From positions 1 through 41,371 of the forward strand of contig JAGXAC010000009.1 in NCBI GenBank assembly GCA_019075925.1: 41,371 nucleotides of DNA, in the 5' to 3' direction. Within the stretch, counting starts at the first letter, position 1; every line of letters starts with the position of its first letter. Shown here in pieces: positions 8,699-17,550 of the stretch. The stretch is from Hyphomicrobiales bacterium. GTDB taxonomy: Bacteria > Pseudomonadota > Alphaproteobacteria > Rhizobiales > Xanthobacteraceae. The position numbers were made by a program, and so were the translations under genes. The notes beneath the pieces were generated by a model. That model had not been told where the DNA came from. It did no database searches and saw only the letters and a list, made by a program, of their open reading frames with translations.

Positions 8699-9666
8699 CT
8701 TATCGCGACGCCGTCATCCGCGGCATCGCCCAGGAAATGACCCGCGATCCCGACGTCGTGTTCATCGGCGAGGACATCGGCAAGGCCGGCGGCGTGTTCA
8801 AGGCGACGGTCGGGCTCTACGATCAGTTCGGCCCGGTGCGCGTGCGCGATACGCCGATTTCCGAGCAGGCGATTCTCGGCGCCGCCATGGGCGCGGCAAT
8901 GACGGGGTTGAAGCCGATCGCCGAGATCATGTTCTCCGACTTCATCGCGGTGTGCTTCGACTACATCGCCAACGAATTCCCGAAGAGCCGCTATATGTCG
9001 AACGGGCAGGTCAAATGCCCGCTGGTGGTGCGCACCGGCAACGGCGGCGGCGCGCGTTTCGGCGCGCAACATTCGCAGAGCGTCGAGAACTGGTGCATGA
9101 TGATCCCGGGGCTGAAGGTCGTGGCGCCGTCGTCGCCGCGCGACGTGATCGGCTTGATGGCGGCCGCCGTGCGCGATCCCGATCCGGTGATCTTCTTCGA
9201 GCACAAATCGCTTTACGCGACCAAGGGCGAAGTCCCGGACGGTGAGATCGTCGACACGCTCGGCAGCGCCAAGATCGTGCGGCCGGGAAAAGACGCCACC
9301 ATCCTGGCGCTGGCGCTGATGGTGCCGCGGGCGCTGGCGGCGGCGGAAAAGCTCAAGAGCGAGCACGGAATCGACTGCGAAGTGATCGACGTGCGCTCGC
9401 TGGTGCCGCTCGACACCAAGACTATCCTCGGCTCGTTGGCGCGCACCCACCGCCTGTTCACGGTGGAGGAAAATCCACGGCTGTGCGGCTGGGGCGCCGA
9501 ACTCGTGTCGATCGCCGCCGACGAAGCGTTTTATGATCTCGACGGCCCGCCGGTGCGGATCACCACGCCGCATATTCCGCTGCCGGCCGCCGACCTTCTC
9601 GAGGACATCGCGCTGCCGAGTGTCGAGCGGATCGCCGAACGGGTGCAGCGGTCGTTGCAGAGTTGA
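8686..9666 (+). CDS. Thiamine-diphosphate-dependent dehydrogenase E1, beta subunit
   Basis: The 326-residue protein pairs with E1 alpha. It shows the transketolase pyrimidine-binding domain (about 4-180, with FIGEDIGKAGG and RDTPISEQAILGAAMG) and the C-terminal transketolase domain (about 195-320, with CEVIDVRSLVPLD and VEENP). The start ATG at 8686 follows GGAGG (8675-8679) and lies inside the last codons of E1 alpha, so translation is probably coupled. Length is right for PdhB/AcoB/BkdB-type subunits. The exact 2-oxoacid cannot be read from the sequence. A promoter-like site follows the gene, so downstream genes may have additional transcription. Confidence 0.92.
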   Translation: MAELTYRDAVIRGIAQEMTRDPDVVFIGEDIGKAGGVFKATVGLYDQFGPVRVRDTPISEQAILGAAMGAAMTGLKPIAEIMFSDFIAVCFDYIANEFPKSRYMSNGQVKCPLVVRTGNGGGARFGAQHSQSVENWCMMIPGLKVVAPSSPRDVIGLMAAAVRDPDPVIFFEHKSLYATKGEVPDGEIVDTLGSAKIVRPGKDATILALALMVPRALAAAEKLKSEHGIDCEVIDVRSLVPLDTKTILGSLARTHRLFTVEENPRLCGWGAELVSIAADEAFYDLDGPPVRITTPHIPLPAADLLEDIALPSVERIAERVQRSLQS

Positions 9667-9722
9667 GAAAAGCTGTCGTCACCCGGCCGCGGGACGTGGT
9701 CAAACCGTCCGCAAGCGGTTCC

Positions 9723-9752
9723 TTGACGTCATCCCATTCGAAGTCGCTATAT
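9723..9752 (+). promoter_or_regulatory. Candidate sigma70 promoter before the cupin gene
   Basis: TTGACG (9723-9728) and CTATAT (9747-9752) are separated by 18 bases, inside the 147-base gap between E1 beta and the cupin gene. TATATT one base further is an alternative -10. The match is good enough to suggest an internal promoter for the cupin, aldehyde dehydrogenase, E2 and 2-hydroxyacid dehydrogenase genes. Confidence 0.5.
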
Positions 9753-9813
9753 TGACTGCGGTATGAGCAAGCGCGACGTGTGACCCAGCACGTGCCAAGA
9801 CGGACGATCATCC

Positions 9814-10143
9814 ATGGCGGACGAACCAACGCGTGAAAACCCTTGCGGCCCGATCGGCACCGAGGTCTTGTTCGAAAACGACCAGGTTCGGGTCTGGGAC
9901 ATGAAGGTCCCGGCCGGCGGCAAGAAAGCCTGGCATCACCACACGCTCGATTACGTCATCATCAACGTCACCGGCGGCAAGATCGAACTCGAGAATGTCG
10001 CCGGCCATTCGTTCATCGCCGACGACAAGGTCGGCGGCGTGATCTGGCGCGATGCCGGCGAGAAGCACGAGTTGCGAAATCTGAGCGGCCGGATGTACCA
10101 AAACATCCTGGTCGAGCTGAAAAACGGCAAGCTGAAGAAGTGA
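9814..10143 (+). CDS. Small single-domain cupin protein
   Basis: This 109-residue protein folds as one cupin barrel. Its metal motif 1 includes HHH (residues 41-43), Asp47 and Gly54-55; motif 2 likely uses His85. Such proteins may be metal-dependent enzymes or ligand-binding sensors, and the sequence does not say which. It ends nine bases before the aldehyde dehydrogenase start, so the two are almost certainly co-transcribed. The position inside a dehydrogenase cluster suggests it acts on or senses an intermediate of the same pathway. The start ATG is not preceded by a strong ribosome binding site. Confidence 0.82.
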   Translation: MADEPTRENPCGPIGTEVLFENDQVRVWDMKVPAGGKKAWHHHTLDYVIINVTGGKIELENVAGHSFIADDKVGGVIWRDAGEKHELRNLSGRMYQNILVELKNGKLKK

Positions 10144-10152
10144 GTAGCGAAC

Positions 10153-11613
10153 ATGGCCGCGCGATATGACAATCTCCTTGCCAATGTGCCGACCGATCTG
10201 TGGATCGGCGGCAAATGGAAGAAATCGTCCGACGGCGGACGCTTCGACGTGATCGACCCGGCGACCGAAAACAAGGTCGCCTCCGTCGCCAGCGCCACCG
10301 TGGAAGACGCCAAGGCCGCTCTCGACGCCGCGCAGGCGGCGTTCCCTGCCTGGGCGGCGAAGAAACCGCGCGAGCGCGGCGAAATCCTCCGCAAGGCGTT
10401 CGAGCTGATTATGCGCGACGCCGAACGGCTGGCGAAGCTGATCACCATCGAAAACGGCAAGGCATTGCCGGATTCGCGCGGCGAAGTCGCCTATTCCGCC
10501 GAATTCTTCCGCTGGTACGCCGAGGAAGCGGTTCGCAATATCGGCGCGTTGTCGCGCGCGCCCTCCTCCGGAGCGCGGATCGTGGTGCACCACAAGCCGG
10601 CCGGCATCGCCGTGCTGGTGACGCCGTGGAATTTTCCGGCGGCGATGGCGACCCGCAAGATCGGCCCGGCGCTCGCCGCCGGCTGTCCGGTCGTAGTCAA
10701 GCCCGCGTCCGATACGCCGCTCACCATGCTGGCGTTGATGCCGATCCTGGAAGAGGCCGGCGTGCCGGCTGGCGTGGTCAACGTCATTCCCTCGCGCTCG
10801 TCCGGCAAGGTGGTCAGTGCCATGCTGCACGATCCGCGTGTCCGCATCGTCTCCTTCACCGGCTCGACCGAAGTCGGCCGCAAGCTACTCCACGAATCCG
10901 CCGACAGCATTCTCAAGCCGTCGATGGAGCTCGGCGGCAACGCGCCCTTCATCGTGTTCGATGACGCCGACATCGACGCCGCCATCGAAGGCGCCATGAT
11001 CGCCAAGATGCGCAACATGGGCGAAGCCTGCACCGCGGCCAACCGTTTCTACGTGCACGAGAAGGTGCATGACGAATTTGCCAACAAGCTGACGGCAAAG
11101 ATGGCCGGGCTGAAAATCGGCAACGGCCTTGACGACGGCGTGTCGCTCGGCCCGCTGGTGAACAAGGAGGGCCTCGACAAGGTGGTCGAACTGGTCGACG
11201 ACGCGGTGAAGAAGGGCGCCAAGGTGCTGACCGGCGGCAAGACGCCGGGCGGCCCCGGCTTCTTCTACCCGGCAACCGTGCTCACCAACGTGTCGAATGA
11301 CGCCAAAATGCTCAACGAGGAGATTTTCGGCCCGGTCGCCTCGCTGCAAACCTTCACGGACGAGGACGAAGTCGTCAGCCGCGCCAACGATACCGAATAC
11401 GGCCTCGTCGCTTATCTCTACACCAAGGATTTGAGCCGGGGCATGCGAGTGTCGGAGAAGCTCGATTTTGGCATGATCGGGCTTAACCGCGGCATCGTCT
11501 CCGACCCGGCCGCGCCGTTTGGCGGAACGAAGCAGTCAGGCCTTGGCCGCGAAGGCGCCCATGAGGGACTGATGGAATTCATGGAAACCCAATACGTGTC
11601 GGTGACGTGGTGA
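10153..11613 (+). CDS. NAD(P)-dependent aldehyde dehydrogenase, succinate-semialdehyde dehydrogenase type
   Basis: The 486-residue protein is a complete aldehyde dehydrogenase: oxyanion Asn160 in TPWNFP, general base Glu259 in MELGGNAPF, and nucleophile Cys293 in GEACTAANRF. The Cys context and MELGGNAPFIVFDDAD are typical of the GabD (succinate-semialdehyde dehydrogenase) group, which oxidises a C4 or C5 semialdehyde to the acid. It lies nine bases after the cupin gene and 66 bases before E2. The context suggests the pathway yields a semialdehyde, but substrate specificity within this family is not safely predicted. It could act on glutarate semialdehyde or a related compound. Confidence 0.9.
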   Translation: MAARYDNLLANVPTDLWIGGKWKKSSDGGRFDVIDPATENKVASVASATVEDAKAALDAAQAAFPAWAAKKPRERGEILRKAFELIMRDAERLAKLITIENGKALPDSRGEVAYSAEFFRWYAEEAVRNIGALSRAPSSGARIVVHHKPAGIAVLVTPWNFPAAMATRKIGPALAAGCPVVVKPASDTPLTMLALMPILEEAGVPAGVVNVIPSRSSGKVVSAMLHDPRVRIVSFTGSTEVGRKLLHESADSILKPSMELGGNAPFIVFDDADIDAAIEGAMIAKMRNMGEACTAANRFYVHEKVHDEFANKLTAKMAGLKIGNGLDDGVSLGPLVNKEGLDKVVELVDDAVKKGAKVLTGGKTPGGPGFFYPATVLTNVSNDAKMLNEEIFGPVASLQTFTDEDEVVSRANDTEYGLVAYLYTKDLSRGMRVSEKLDFGMIGLNRGIVSDPAAPFGGTKQSGLGREGAHEGLMEFMETQYVSVTW

Positions 11614-11679
11614 CATGGTGATATCGTGCCGTCGTCCGGAGGTGCGCACCCAAGGGGACGGTAAAAGTTTGGAAGCGCA

Positions 11680-13026
11680 ATGAACATTTTGATGCCGCAG
11701 CTCGGCGAAACGGTCGCCGAAGGAAAAATCACGCAATGGTTCAAATCGGCCGGCGACGCGGTTCAGCCGGGCGACAATTTGTTCGAGATCGAGACCGACA
11801 AGGTGTCGATGGAAGTGCCGGCGACCGAAGCCGGCGTGCTCAACGAGATCCGCGTGGCTGCCGGCGAAGTGGTGCCGGTCGGCGCCATCGTCGGCGTGAT
11901 CGGCGCGGCGGGCACCGTTGGCGCACCGCCGCCGAGTACCGCGGCGGCAAAGCCTGCCGCGGCACCGGCGCCAAAAGCGGTTGCCCCCGCTGCGGCGGTT
12001 GCTCCGCCGACCGGTTACGAGAGCGCGCCCGCTCCGGCACCGGCGGCACGGTCGCAGTCGCCGATCAAGCTCGATCCGTTTTTCGAGGTCCGCACGCCGG
12101 CCCGCAATTTCGGGCCGGCACGATTGTCCGGGGGCACGACGGTCACCCCGCTCGCGCGTCGGCTTGCCGCCGAATCCGGCATCGACCTTTCCATGCTGCG
12201 CGGCTCGGGTCCGCACGGCCGCATCGTGGCACGCGACGTGGAAACCGCCCGGCCGGCTGCGCGCATGCCGTTCGCCGAAGGCCTGGGCGCTGATCAGGTC
12301 AGGGCGCTATACGACCAGGCCGGCTACGAGGAAGTGCCGCTCGACGCCATGCGCAAGACGGTTGCCGCGCGCATGGCGCAGGCGAAGCAGACCGTCCCGC
12401 ACTTCTACCTGACCGCCGACATCGCCATCGATCGCCTGCTGGCGGTGCGCGAGGAAGCCAACGCCGCCGCGCCGAAGGACGGCGACGGCAAGCCCATGTT
12501 CAAGCTCTCGCTCAACGATTTCATCATCCGGGCGCTGGCGATCGCGTTGCAACGCGTACCGGCGGCGAATGCGGCGTGGGCCGGCGATCGCATCTTGCGA
12601 TTCAAGCATTCCGACATCGCGGTCGCGGTCGCACTCGACGGCGGATTGATCGCGCCGATCGTGCGCAGCGCCGAAACCAAATCGCTGACGATCATCTCTG
12701 CGGAAATGAAAGACCTGGCGTCGCGCGCTCGCGACAAGAAGCTCAAACCTGCCGACTATCAGGGCGGCGCGGCGGCGATCTCCAATCTCGGCATGTACGG
12801 CGTGCGCGAATTCTCGGCGATCATCAATCCGCCGCAGGCGACCATTCTTGCGGTAGGCGCCGCGCGCCGGCAGGCGGTAGAGAAAGACGACGGCGGCGTG
12901 GCCTTCGCCAGCGTGCTCACCGCGACGCTGTCTTGTGACCATCGGGTTGTTGACGGCGCGCTCGGCGCCGAGCTCCTGGCCGCCGTCAAGGCGCTGTTGG
13001 AGGCGCCGGTCACGATGCTGGTATGA
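11680..13026 (+). CDS. Dihydrolipoamide acyltransferase, E2 component
   Basis: E2 carries the lipoyl arm and moves the acyl group from E1 to coenzyme A. The 448-residue protein has an N-terminal lipoyl domain (1-77, lipoylated Lys41 in ETDKVSM), an Ala/Pro-rich linker (about 85-125), a subunit-binding domain (about 150-185, TPLARRLAAESGID) and a catalytic domain (about 210-448) with His421 and Asp425 in DHRVVDG. The lipoyl start MNILMPQLGETVAEG resembles SucB/AcoC-type E2s. Its stop overlaps the next gene as ATGA. No E3 gene is in this window, so the complex must borrow one from elsewhere. Confidence 0.92.
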   Translation: MNILMPQLGETVAEGKITQWFKSAGDAVQPGDNLFEIETDKVSMEVPATEAGVLNEIRVAAGEVVPVGAIVGVIGAAGTVGAPPPSTAAAKPAAAPAPKAVAPAAAVAPPTGYESAPAPAPAARSQSPIKLDPFFEVRTPARNFGPARLSGGTTVTPLARRLAAESGIDLSMLRGSGPHGRIVARDVETARPAARMPFAEGLGADQVRALYDQAGYEEVPLDAMRKTVAARMAQAKQTVPHFYLTADIAIDRLLAVREEANAAAPKDGDGKPMFKLSLNDFIIRALAIALQRVPAANAAWAGDRILRFKHSDIAVAVALDGGLIAPIVRSAETKSLTIISAEMKDLASRARDKKLKPADYQGGAAAISNLGMYGVREFSAIINPPQATILAVGAARRQAVEKDDGGVAFASVLTATLSCDHRVVDGALGAELLAAVKALLEAPVTMLV

Positions 13027-14006
13027 CATTCACGATGCCGACCGCAGACAAGCCGGAAGTATTGCTGATCGGGCCGTTGCGGCCCTGGCTCGCCAAAGGC
13101 CTCGCCGACTTCACCATGCACAAATTGCCCGCCAGCGGCCGCGATGCGTTTCTCGCCGCCAACGCCGATCTGCGCGCATTGGCGGTGAGCGCGCCGGTCG
13201 AACCGGTCGGCGACGCTTTGTTCGACCGCTTGCCGAAACTGCAGATCGTTTCCAGCTTCGGCGTCGGCTACGACCACATCGACGCGGCAGCCGCGGCGAA
13301 ACGCGGCATCATCGTCACCCATACGCCCGACGTGCTGAACGAAGAGGTCGCCGATACCGCGATCGGCCTGCTGCTCTGCACCGTACGCGAACTCCCGCAG
13401 GCCGAACGCCACGTGCGCGCCGGCCGCTGGCCGCAGGGCAACTATCCGCTGAGCAAAGCCACGTTACGCAATCGCACCATCGGCCTGGTCGGCATGGGAC
13501 GGATCGGCGTGGCGATCGCGCGGCGGCTTGAAGGCTTCGGCGTACCGATCGTCTATCATGCGCGCCGGGCCCGGCCGGACGTGAGCTATCCGCATTACCC
13601 GAAGCTGATCGACATGGCGCGCGACGTCGATACGCTGATTGTGATCGTGCCGGGCGGCGCCGAAACGCGGAACATGATTGACGCTCGCGTGCTCGACGCG
13701 CTCGGCCCCGAAGGCGTCGTCATCAATGTCGCGCGCGGTTCGGTCATCGACGAGCCGGCGCTGATTGCGGCACTCAAGCGGCGAAAGATTTTCGCCGCCG
13801 GGCTCGACGTGTTCGTGGACGAACCGAACGTGCCGGCTGAATTGCTGACCCTCGACAACGTCGTGTTGCTGCCCCACGTCGGCTCGGCGTCGGCATACAC
13901 CCGCGAGAAGATGGATCAGCTTATCGTCGACAACATTTTGGCCTGGGCGGCCGGCAAGCCGCCGCTCACGCCGGTGCCGGAGACGCCCTGGCGAGGCTGG
14001 AGCTAA
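13023..14006 (+). CDS. NAD(P)-dependent D-2-hydroxyacid dehydrogenase
   Basis: The 327-residue protein belongs to the D-isomer 2-hydroxyacid dehydrogenase family (glyoxylate/hydroxypyruvate reductase-like). It has a Rossmann motif GLVGMGRIG at about residues 154-162 and the catalytic trio Arg238 (NVARGSV), Glu267 (VDEPNVP) and His285 (LLPHVGS). It starts within the E2 stop codon (ATGA), which suggests tight coupling. A plausible role is converting a 2-hydroxyacid into the 2-oxoacid consumed by E1/E2, or the reverse. This is inference from gene order only. It runs convergently into pckA, with 16 bases between the two stops. Confidence 0.9.
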   Translation: MTFTMPTADKPEVLLIGPLRPWLAKGLADFTMHKLPASGRDAFLAANADLRALAVSAPVEPVGDALFDRLPKLQIVSSFGVGYDHIDAAAAAKRGIIVTHTPDVLNEEVADTAIGLLLCTVRELPQAERHVRAGRWPQGNYPLSKATLRNRTIGLVGMGRIGVAIARRLEGFGVPIVYHARRARPDVSYPHYPKLIDMARDVDTLIVIVPGGAETRNMIDARVLDALGPEGVVINVARGSVIDEPALIAALKRRKIFAAGLDVFVDEPNVPAELLTLDNVVLLPHVGSASAYTREKMDQLIVDNILAWAAGKPPLTPVPETPWRGWS

Positions 14007-14015
14007 ATCGTGGGG

Positions 14016-14037
14016 CTCGCCGCTATTCGGCGGCGAG
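14016..14037. terminator. Hairpin at the convergent ends of the 2-hydroxyacid dehydrogenase gene and pckA
   Basis: An 8-bp perfect stem, CTCGCCGC (14016-14023) / GCGGCGAG (14030-14037), has a six-base loop between the stops of two convergent genes. It overlaps the pckA stop codon. There is no T-run on either side, so activity as an intrinsic terminator is uncertain. Confidence 0.35.
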
Positions 14038-15636
14038 ACGCACTTCCGGAGCCGCCGCACGCACGTCGGGCTCGACGTGCTCTTCAAACTGCACGAAGTT
14101 CTTCTGGAACATATCGACCAGCTTGCGCGCGGTCTGATCGAATTCGAGCTTGTTCTGCCACGTCTTCTGCGGATAAAGCAGGTGCGGCTCGACGCCGGCG
14201 AGCTGGGTCGGCACCGCAAAGCCGAAATAAGGATCGGTGTGGAACGTAGCGCTCTTGAGCGAACCGTCGAGCACGGCGGCCAATAGCGTGCGCGTCACCT
14301 TGATCGGCATGCGCCGGCCAACACCGTAGACGCCGCCGGTCCAGCCGGTATTGACCAGCCAGCAATCGACGTCGTGCGCACTGATCAATTCACGCAAAAG
14401 GTTGCCGTAGACCGACGGATGTCGTGGCAGAAACGGTGCGGCAAAACAGGTCGAAAATTCCGGCTGCACGCCGACCAGACCCTTTTCGGTGCCGGCCACC
14501 TTGGCGGTGTAGCCGGAAAGGAAGTGATACATCGCCTGCGCCGGCGTCAGTTTCGCGATCGGCGGCATCACACCGAACGCATCGGCGGTCAAAAGCACGA
14601 TGTTCTTCGGCATACCGGCACGGCCGGTGCGCGAAGCATTGGGAATGAAATCGAGCGGATAAGCGGCGCGGGTGTTTTCCGTCTTCGAGTCGTCGTCGAA
14701 GTCGCAAATCCGCGTCTGCGGATCGAACGCGACGTTTTCCAGCACGGTGCCGAAGCGCTGCGTCGTGGAGTAGATCTCCGGTTCGGCCTCCGCCGAAAGC
14801 CTGATGCACTTGGCGTAGCAGCCGCCTTCGATATTGAACACGCCCTGCGGTCCCCAGCCGTGCTCGTCGTCGCCGATCAGCGTGCGGCTGGAATCGGCCG
14901 ACAACGTCGTCTTGCCGGTGCCGGATAGCCCGAAGAACAGCGCGACATCGCCGGCGGGTCCGACATTGGCGGAGCAATGCATCGACATCACGCTCTCGGC
15001 CGGCAGGTAGTAATTGAGTGTGGTGAATACCGACTTCTTCATTTCGCCGGCGTAGGAGGTGCCGCCGATCAGGATCATGCGTTTGGTGAAGTCGATCGCG
15101 ACAATGGTTTCGCTGCGCACACCGTGGCGCTTGGGATCGGCTTTGAACGACGGCAGCGAGAGAATGGTGAAATCGGGCACGTAGTGCGAAAGCTCGGCGC
15201 GCTCGGGCCGAATCAGCAGCGCGCGAATGAACATCGAATGCCAGGCGATCTCGTTAAAGACGCGGACCTTGATGCGGTATTGTGGATCGGCGCCGCCGTA
15301 AAGGTCTTGGGCGTAAAGCACCTTGCCTTTGGCGTGGGCAAGAAAGTCGTCGAGCAATAACTGGAATTTTTCCGGTGCCAGCCGGCCGTTTTTCTCCCAC
15401 CATACCGATTTCTCGGTTTGGGCATCGACGACGACGAATTTGTCCTTGGGGCTGCGTCCGGTATGCGCGCCGGTTTCGGCGCAAAACGCGCCGCCGGCGA
15501 CGAGGGAGCCCTCGCCATTGGCGATCGCATGCTCGGTCAGGATGGTATCGGGCAGATTCCAGTGGATCGCGGCGAAATCTTTCAAGCCAAATTTATCGGC
15601 GCCGTGGGCGCTGTTTCGCAGACCCGTCTCTCTCAA
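14023..15636 (-). CDS. pckA: Phosphoenolpyruvate carboxykinase (ATP)
   Basis: This enzyme converts oxaloacetate and ATP to PEP, the entry to gluconeogenesis on organic acids. It contains the kinase motif [13 protein letters not shown] followed by [10 protein letters not shown], and the substrate-binding segment [12 protein letters not shown] near the N-terminus. I chose TTG at 15636: GGAGG lies five bases upstream, and the resulting start, MRETGLRN, resembles relatives as I recall them. The alternative GTG at 15648 adds four residues (541 in total). In Rhizobiales pckA typically neighbours chvI/chvG, as it does here, and it has been reported to be influenced by that system in some species. 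A promoter and leader hairpin are listed separately. Confidence 0.94.
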   Translation of the reverse strand: MRETGLRNSAHGADKFGLKDFAAIHWNLPDTILTEHAIANGEGSLVAGGAFCAETGAHTGRSPKDKFVVVDAQTEKSVWWEKNGRLAPEKFQLLLDDFLAHAKGKVLYAQDLYGGADPQYRIKVRVFNEIAWHSMFIRALLIRPERAELSHYVPDFTILSLPSFKADPKRHGVRSETIVAIDFTKRMILIGGTSYAGEMKKSVFTTLNYYLPAESVMSMHCSANVGPAGDVALFFGLSGTGKTTLSADSSRTLIGDDEHGWGPQGVFNIEGGCYAKCIRLSAEAEPEIYSTTQRFGTVLENVAFDPQTRICDFDDDSKTENTRAAYPLDFIPNASRTGRAGMPKNIVLLTADAFGVMPPIAKLTPAQAMYHFLSGYTAKVAGTEKGLVGVQPEFSTCFAAPFLPRHPSVYGNLLRELISAHDVDCWLVNTGWTGGVYGVGRRMPIKVTRTLLAAVLDGSLKSATFHTDPYFGFAVPTQLAGVEPHLLYPQKTWQNKLEFDQTARKLVDMFQKNFVQFEEHVEPDVRAAAPEVRLAAE

Positions 15637-15657
15637 GCTTGCCTCCACACACTCGCC

Positions 15658-15674
15658 CGGCAGTGAGACTGCCG
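15658..15674 (-). other. Stem-loop in the pckA leader
   Basis: CGGCAGT (15658-15664) and ACTGCCG (15668-15674) form a perfect 7-bp stem with a three-base loop. On the pckA mRNA it sits about a dozen bases before the GGAGG ribosome binding site. On the plus strand it is followed by a short T-run (15680-15685), which could give some terminator activity against antisense transcription. Confidence 0.45.
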
Positions 15675-15733
15675 ATGGTCTTTTTCAGCCTTCAGGAAGG
15701 CCCGACTTCACCCGCCGCTGGGGGACGTGCGAC

Positions 15734-15762
15734 CCTATATCGAGCATCCTAGCATCTGCCAA
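15734..15762 (-). promoter_or_regulatory. pckA: Candidate sigma70 promoter of pckA
   Basis: Read on the minus strand, TTGGCA (15762-15757) and TATAGG (15739-15734) are separated by exactly 17 bases. The site would start a leader of about 90 bases before the pckA start codon. The hexamers match the consensus better than other sites in this gap. Confidence 0.55.
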
Positions 15763-15843
15763 GGCTGACTCCCACCACAAGCCTAACCGGGGAAAACTCA
15801 GTCCGTTCCTCGCGCTGCAATGCAGCAACTGCGCGGGCGGCGA

Positions 15844-16653
15844 CTATTTGGCGCGCGCGGCCGTGGCCAAATCGACGACCATCGTGCGCAATTGGTCCGC
15901 ATTAGTGACGCGCTCGGTAAACGGTAAACGCAAAGCAGCATCGCCGTGGGCGAGGTCGAGTCCGTCTGGGTCAACACCGGTCAGCCGCCAAGCCCCGTCG
16001 TCGGCGCCGAGAAGTTTGGTCGCGTAGAGCCTGATTGCCTCAGCGTGGTCTTGGTTCATGTGTGCGAGCGCCCCCTCCTCCGCCGCGATCAGGTCGCCGG
16101 CGTCGGAAACGTCGGTGATCAGGTCGGCGGGTTTGAGATCGGCGGCGCGCGCAAAGCCGGCATTGAGATGTCCCGATGCAACAGTCAGCCGCCAGAACGT
16201 GAAATCGGCAAAGCCGGCATACAACTCCGACTTCGGATGACGCGCGAGGAAGCGCCGGCGCAAGCGCGGCTCATCGCGATGATCGCGCGCGACCGGCCCG
16301 AAGGTACCGAGCACGGTCAGGCGCGGATGCGCGAGCGGGTCGCCGCGGCCGCCGGATGAGAGCAGCAGCGACGCGCGGCCGTCGTTTTCCAGATTGGCGG
16401 TATGGGTGGCGAGCCGCGAGACAAGGATGAGCGGCGACGCGTCGACGTCGGTCGCGACGTTAACCAAGGACGCGAACGGGTGACCGGTATTGCGGTCGAT
16501 GGTCGCAAGAGCGCCCGCGCGCGCGGTGCGCAGCAGCGCCCGGGCGACGGCCTTGGCATTAAAGTCGGCCACTGGCGCGCCTTCCGGTAGCCGATCGGGC
16601 ATAACGCCCGGCGGTTGCGCGCCCTTAGCCGGTTCGGCCCTGTTTTTGCTCAT
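15844..16653 (-). CDS. HugZ-family pyridoxamine 5'-phosphate oxidase-like protein
   Basis: The 269-residue protein has an N-terminal split-barrel FMN/heme-binding fold (about 35-170; RTARAGALATIDRNTGHPF, LASRL-like strands) and a C-terminal DUF2470 domain (about 185-262; HMNQDHAEAIRLYA). This architecture is that of HugZ, which binds or degrades heme in some bacteria, and of related chloroplast proteins. Whether it acts on heme here is not shown. The start ATG is supported by GAGGA a few bases upstream on the minus strand. It is divergent from chvI, with 137 bases between starts, and transcribed towards pckA. Confidence 0.85.
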   Translation of the reverse strand: MSKNRAEPAKGAQPPGVMPDRLPEGAPVADFNAKAVARALLRTARAGALATIDRNTGHPFASLVNVATDVDASPLILVSRLATHTANLENDGRASLLLSSGGRGDPLAHPRLTVLGTFGPVARDHRDEPRLRRRFLARHPKSELYAGFADFTFWRLTVASGHLNAGFARAADLKPADLITDVSDAGDLIAAEEGALAHMNQDHAEAIRLYATKLLGADDGAWRLTGVDPDGLDLAHGDAALRLPFTERVTNADQLRTMVVDLATAARAK

Positions 16654-16696
16654 TCCAGTTCCTCTTCCTTGACGCAGTATTTGCCCCGATTTCGCC

Positions 16697-16725
16697 TTGT
16701 CTGGTCACACTTCCGCCCCTACATG
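16697..16725 (+). promoter_or_regulatory. chvI: Weak candidate promoter for chvI
   Basis: TTGTCT (16697-16702) and TACATG (16720-16725) are separated by 17 bases, about 65 bases before the chvI ATG. This is a pattern match only, in the divergent HugZ-chvI region. Confidence 0.3.
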
Positions 16726-16790
16726 GGTCTTCAAAGACTATGGGGCCGGGGCTGATGATGCTTGCGGCCGACTCATGTTAGAAGGCCGCC

Positions 16791-17486
16791 ATGCCGACAA
16801 TCGCTCTCGTCGATGACGACCGCAACATCCTGACCTCGGTGTCCATCGCGCTCGAGGCCGAGGGCTATCGCATTACGACCTACACCGACGGCGCCTCGGC
16901 GCTCGACGGTTTCAAGTCTGCGCCGCCCGATCTTGCCATTCTCGATATCAAGATGCCGCGCATGGATGGCATGGAGACGCTGCGCCGGCTGCGGCAGAAA
17001 TCCGATTTGCCGGTGATCTTCCTTACCTCGAAGGACGAGGAGATCGACGAATTGTTCGGCCTGAAAATGGGCGCCGACGATTTCATCCGCAAACCGTTTT
17101 CGCAGCGGCTGTTGGTCGAGCGGGTCAAGGCCGTGCTGCGCCGCGTATCGCCGAAAGACGGCAGCGTGCCGAAGGAAGCCGACAGCAAAGTGCTCGAGCG
17201 CGGACTTCTGCGCATGGATCCGGAGCGCCACACCTGCACCTGGAAGAATGAGCCGGTGACGTTGACCGTCACCGAGTTTTTGATCTTGCACGCGCTGGCG
17301 AGCCGCCCGGGCGTGGTCAAAAGCCGCAACGCCCTGATGGACGCCGCCTATGACGATCAGGTTTACGTCGACGATCGCACCATCGATAGCCACATCAAAC
17401 GGCTGCGCAAGAAATTCAAGGCAAGTGACGACGAATTCGATATGATCGAAACGCTCTATGGCGTCGGCTATCGTTTTAAGGAATAA
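16791..17486 (+). CDS. chvI: Response regulator ChvI, OmpR family
   Basis: ChvI is the DNA-binding partner of sensor kinase ChvG; in Rhizobiales the pair controls envelope, exopolysaccharide and acid-response genes. The 231-residue protein has a receiver domain with acidic residues 8-10, phospho-acceptor Asp52 (AILDIKMP) and conserved Lys101 (IRKPF). A winged-helix output domain follows (about 135-230), ending YGVGYRFKE. The ATG follows AGAAGG (16780-16785) with five bases between. The position between pckA and chvG-hprK is the classic arrangement and supports the name over a generic OmpR-type call. Confidence 0.94.
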   Translation: MPTIALVDDDRNILTSVSIALEAEGYRITTYTDGASALDGFKSAPPDLAILDIKMPRMDGMETLRRLRQKSDLPVIFLTSKDEEIDELFGLKMGADDFIRKPFSQRLLVERVKAVLRRVSPKDGSVPKEADSKVLERGLLRMDPERHTCTWKNEPVTLTVTEFLILHALASRPGVVKSRNALMDAAYDDQVYVDDRTIDSHIKRLRKKFKASDDEFDMIETLYGVGYRFKE

Positions 17487-17492
17487 GTGCCA

Positions 17493-17542
17493 GAGTACGA
17501 TCCGGAAAAGTGGTAATCCAGCCTGCCGAGAAGATCGTGCTC
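17493..17542. repeat. Degenerate inverted repeat after chvI
   Basis: GAGTACGATC (17493-17502) and GATCGTGCTC (17533-17542) are inverted arms with one mismatch. They enclose GGAAAAGTGG and a degenerate return arm. The layout resembles an intergenic repeat I recall from Rhizobiales genomes, with a GATCCGGAAAAGTGG...AAGATCATGCTC pattern. Only one copy is in this window. Confidence 0.55.
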
Positions 17543-17550
17543 CAATAATA

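Noticed and set aside
9808-10830. 340-codon minus-strand open frame opposite the cupin and aldehyde dehydrogenase genes
   Set aside because: It is antisense to two genes with clear motifs, and its composition is that of a GC-rich shadow frame with no recognisable domain.
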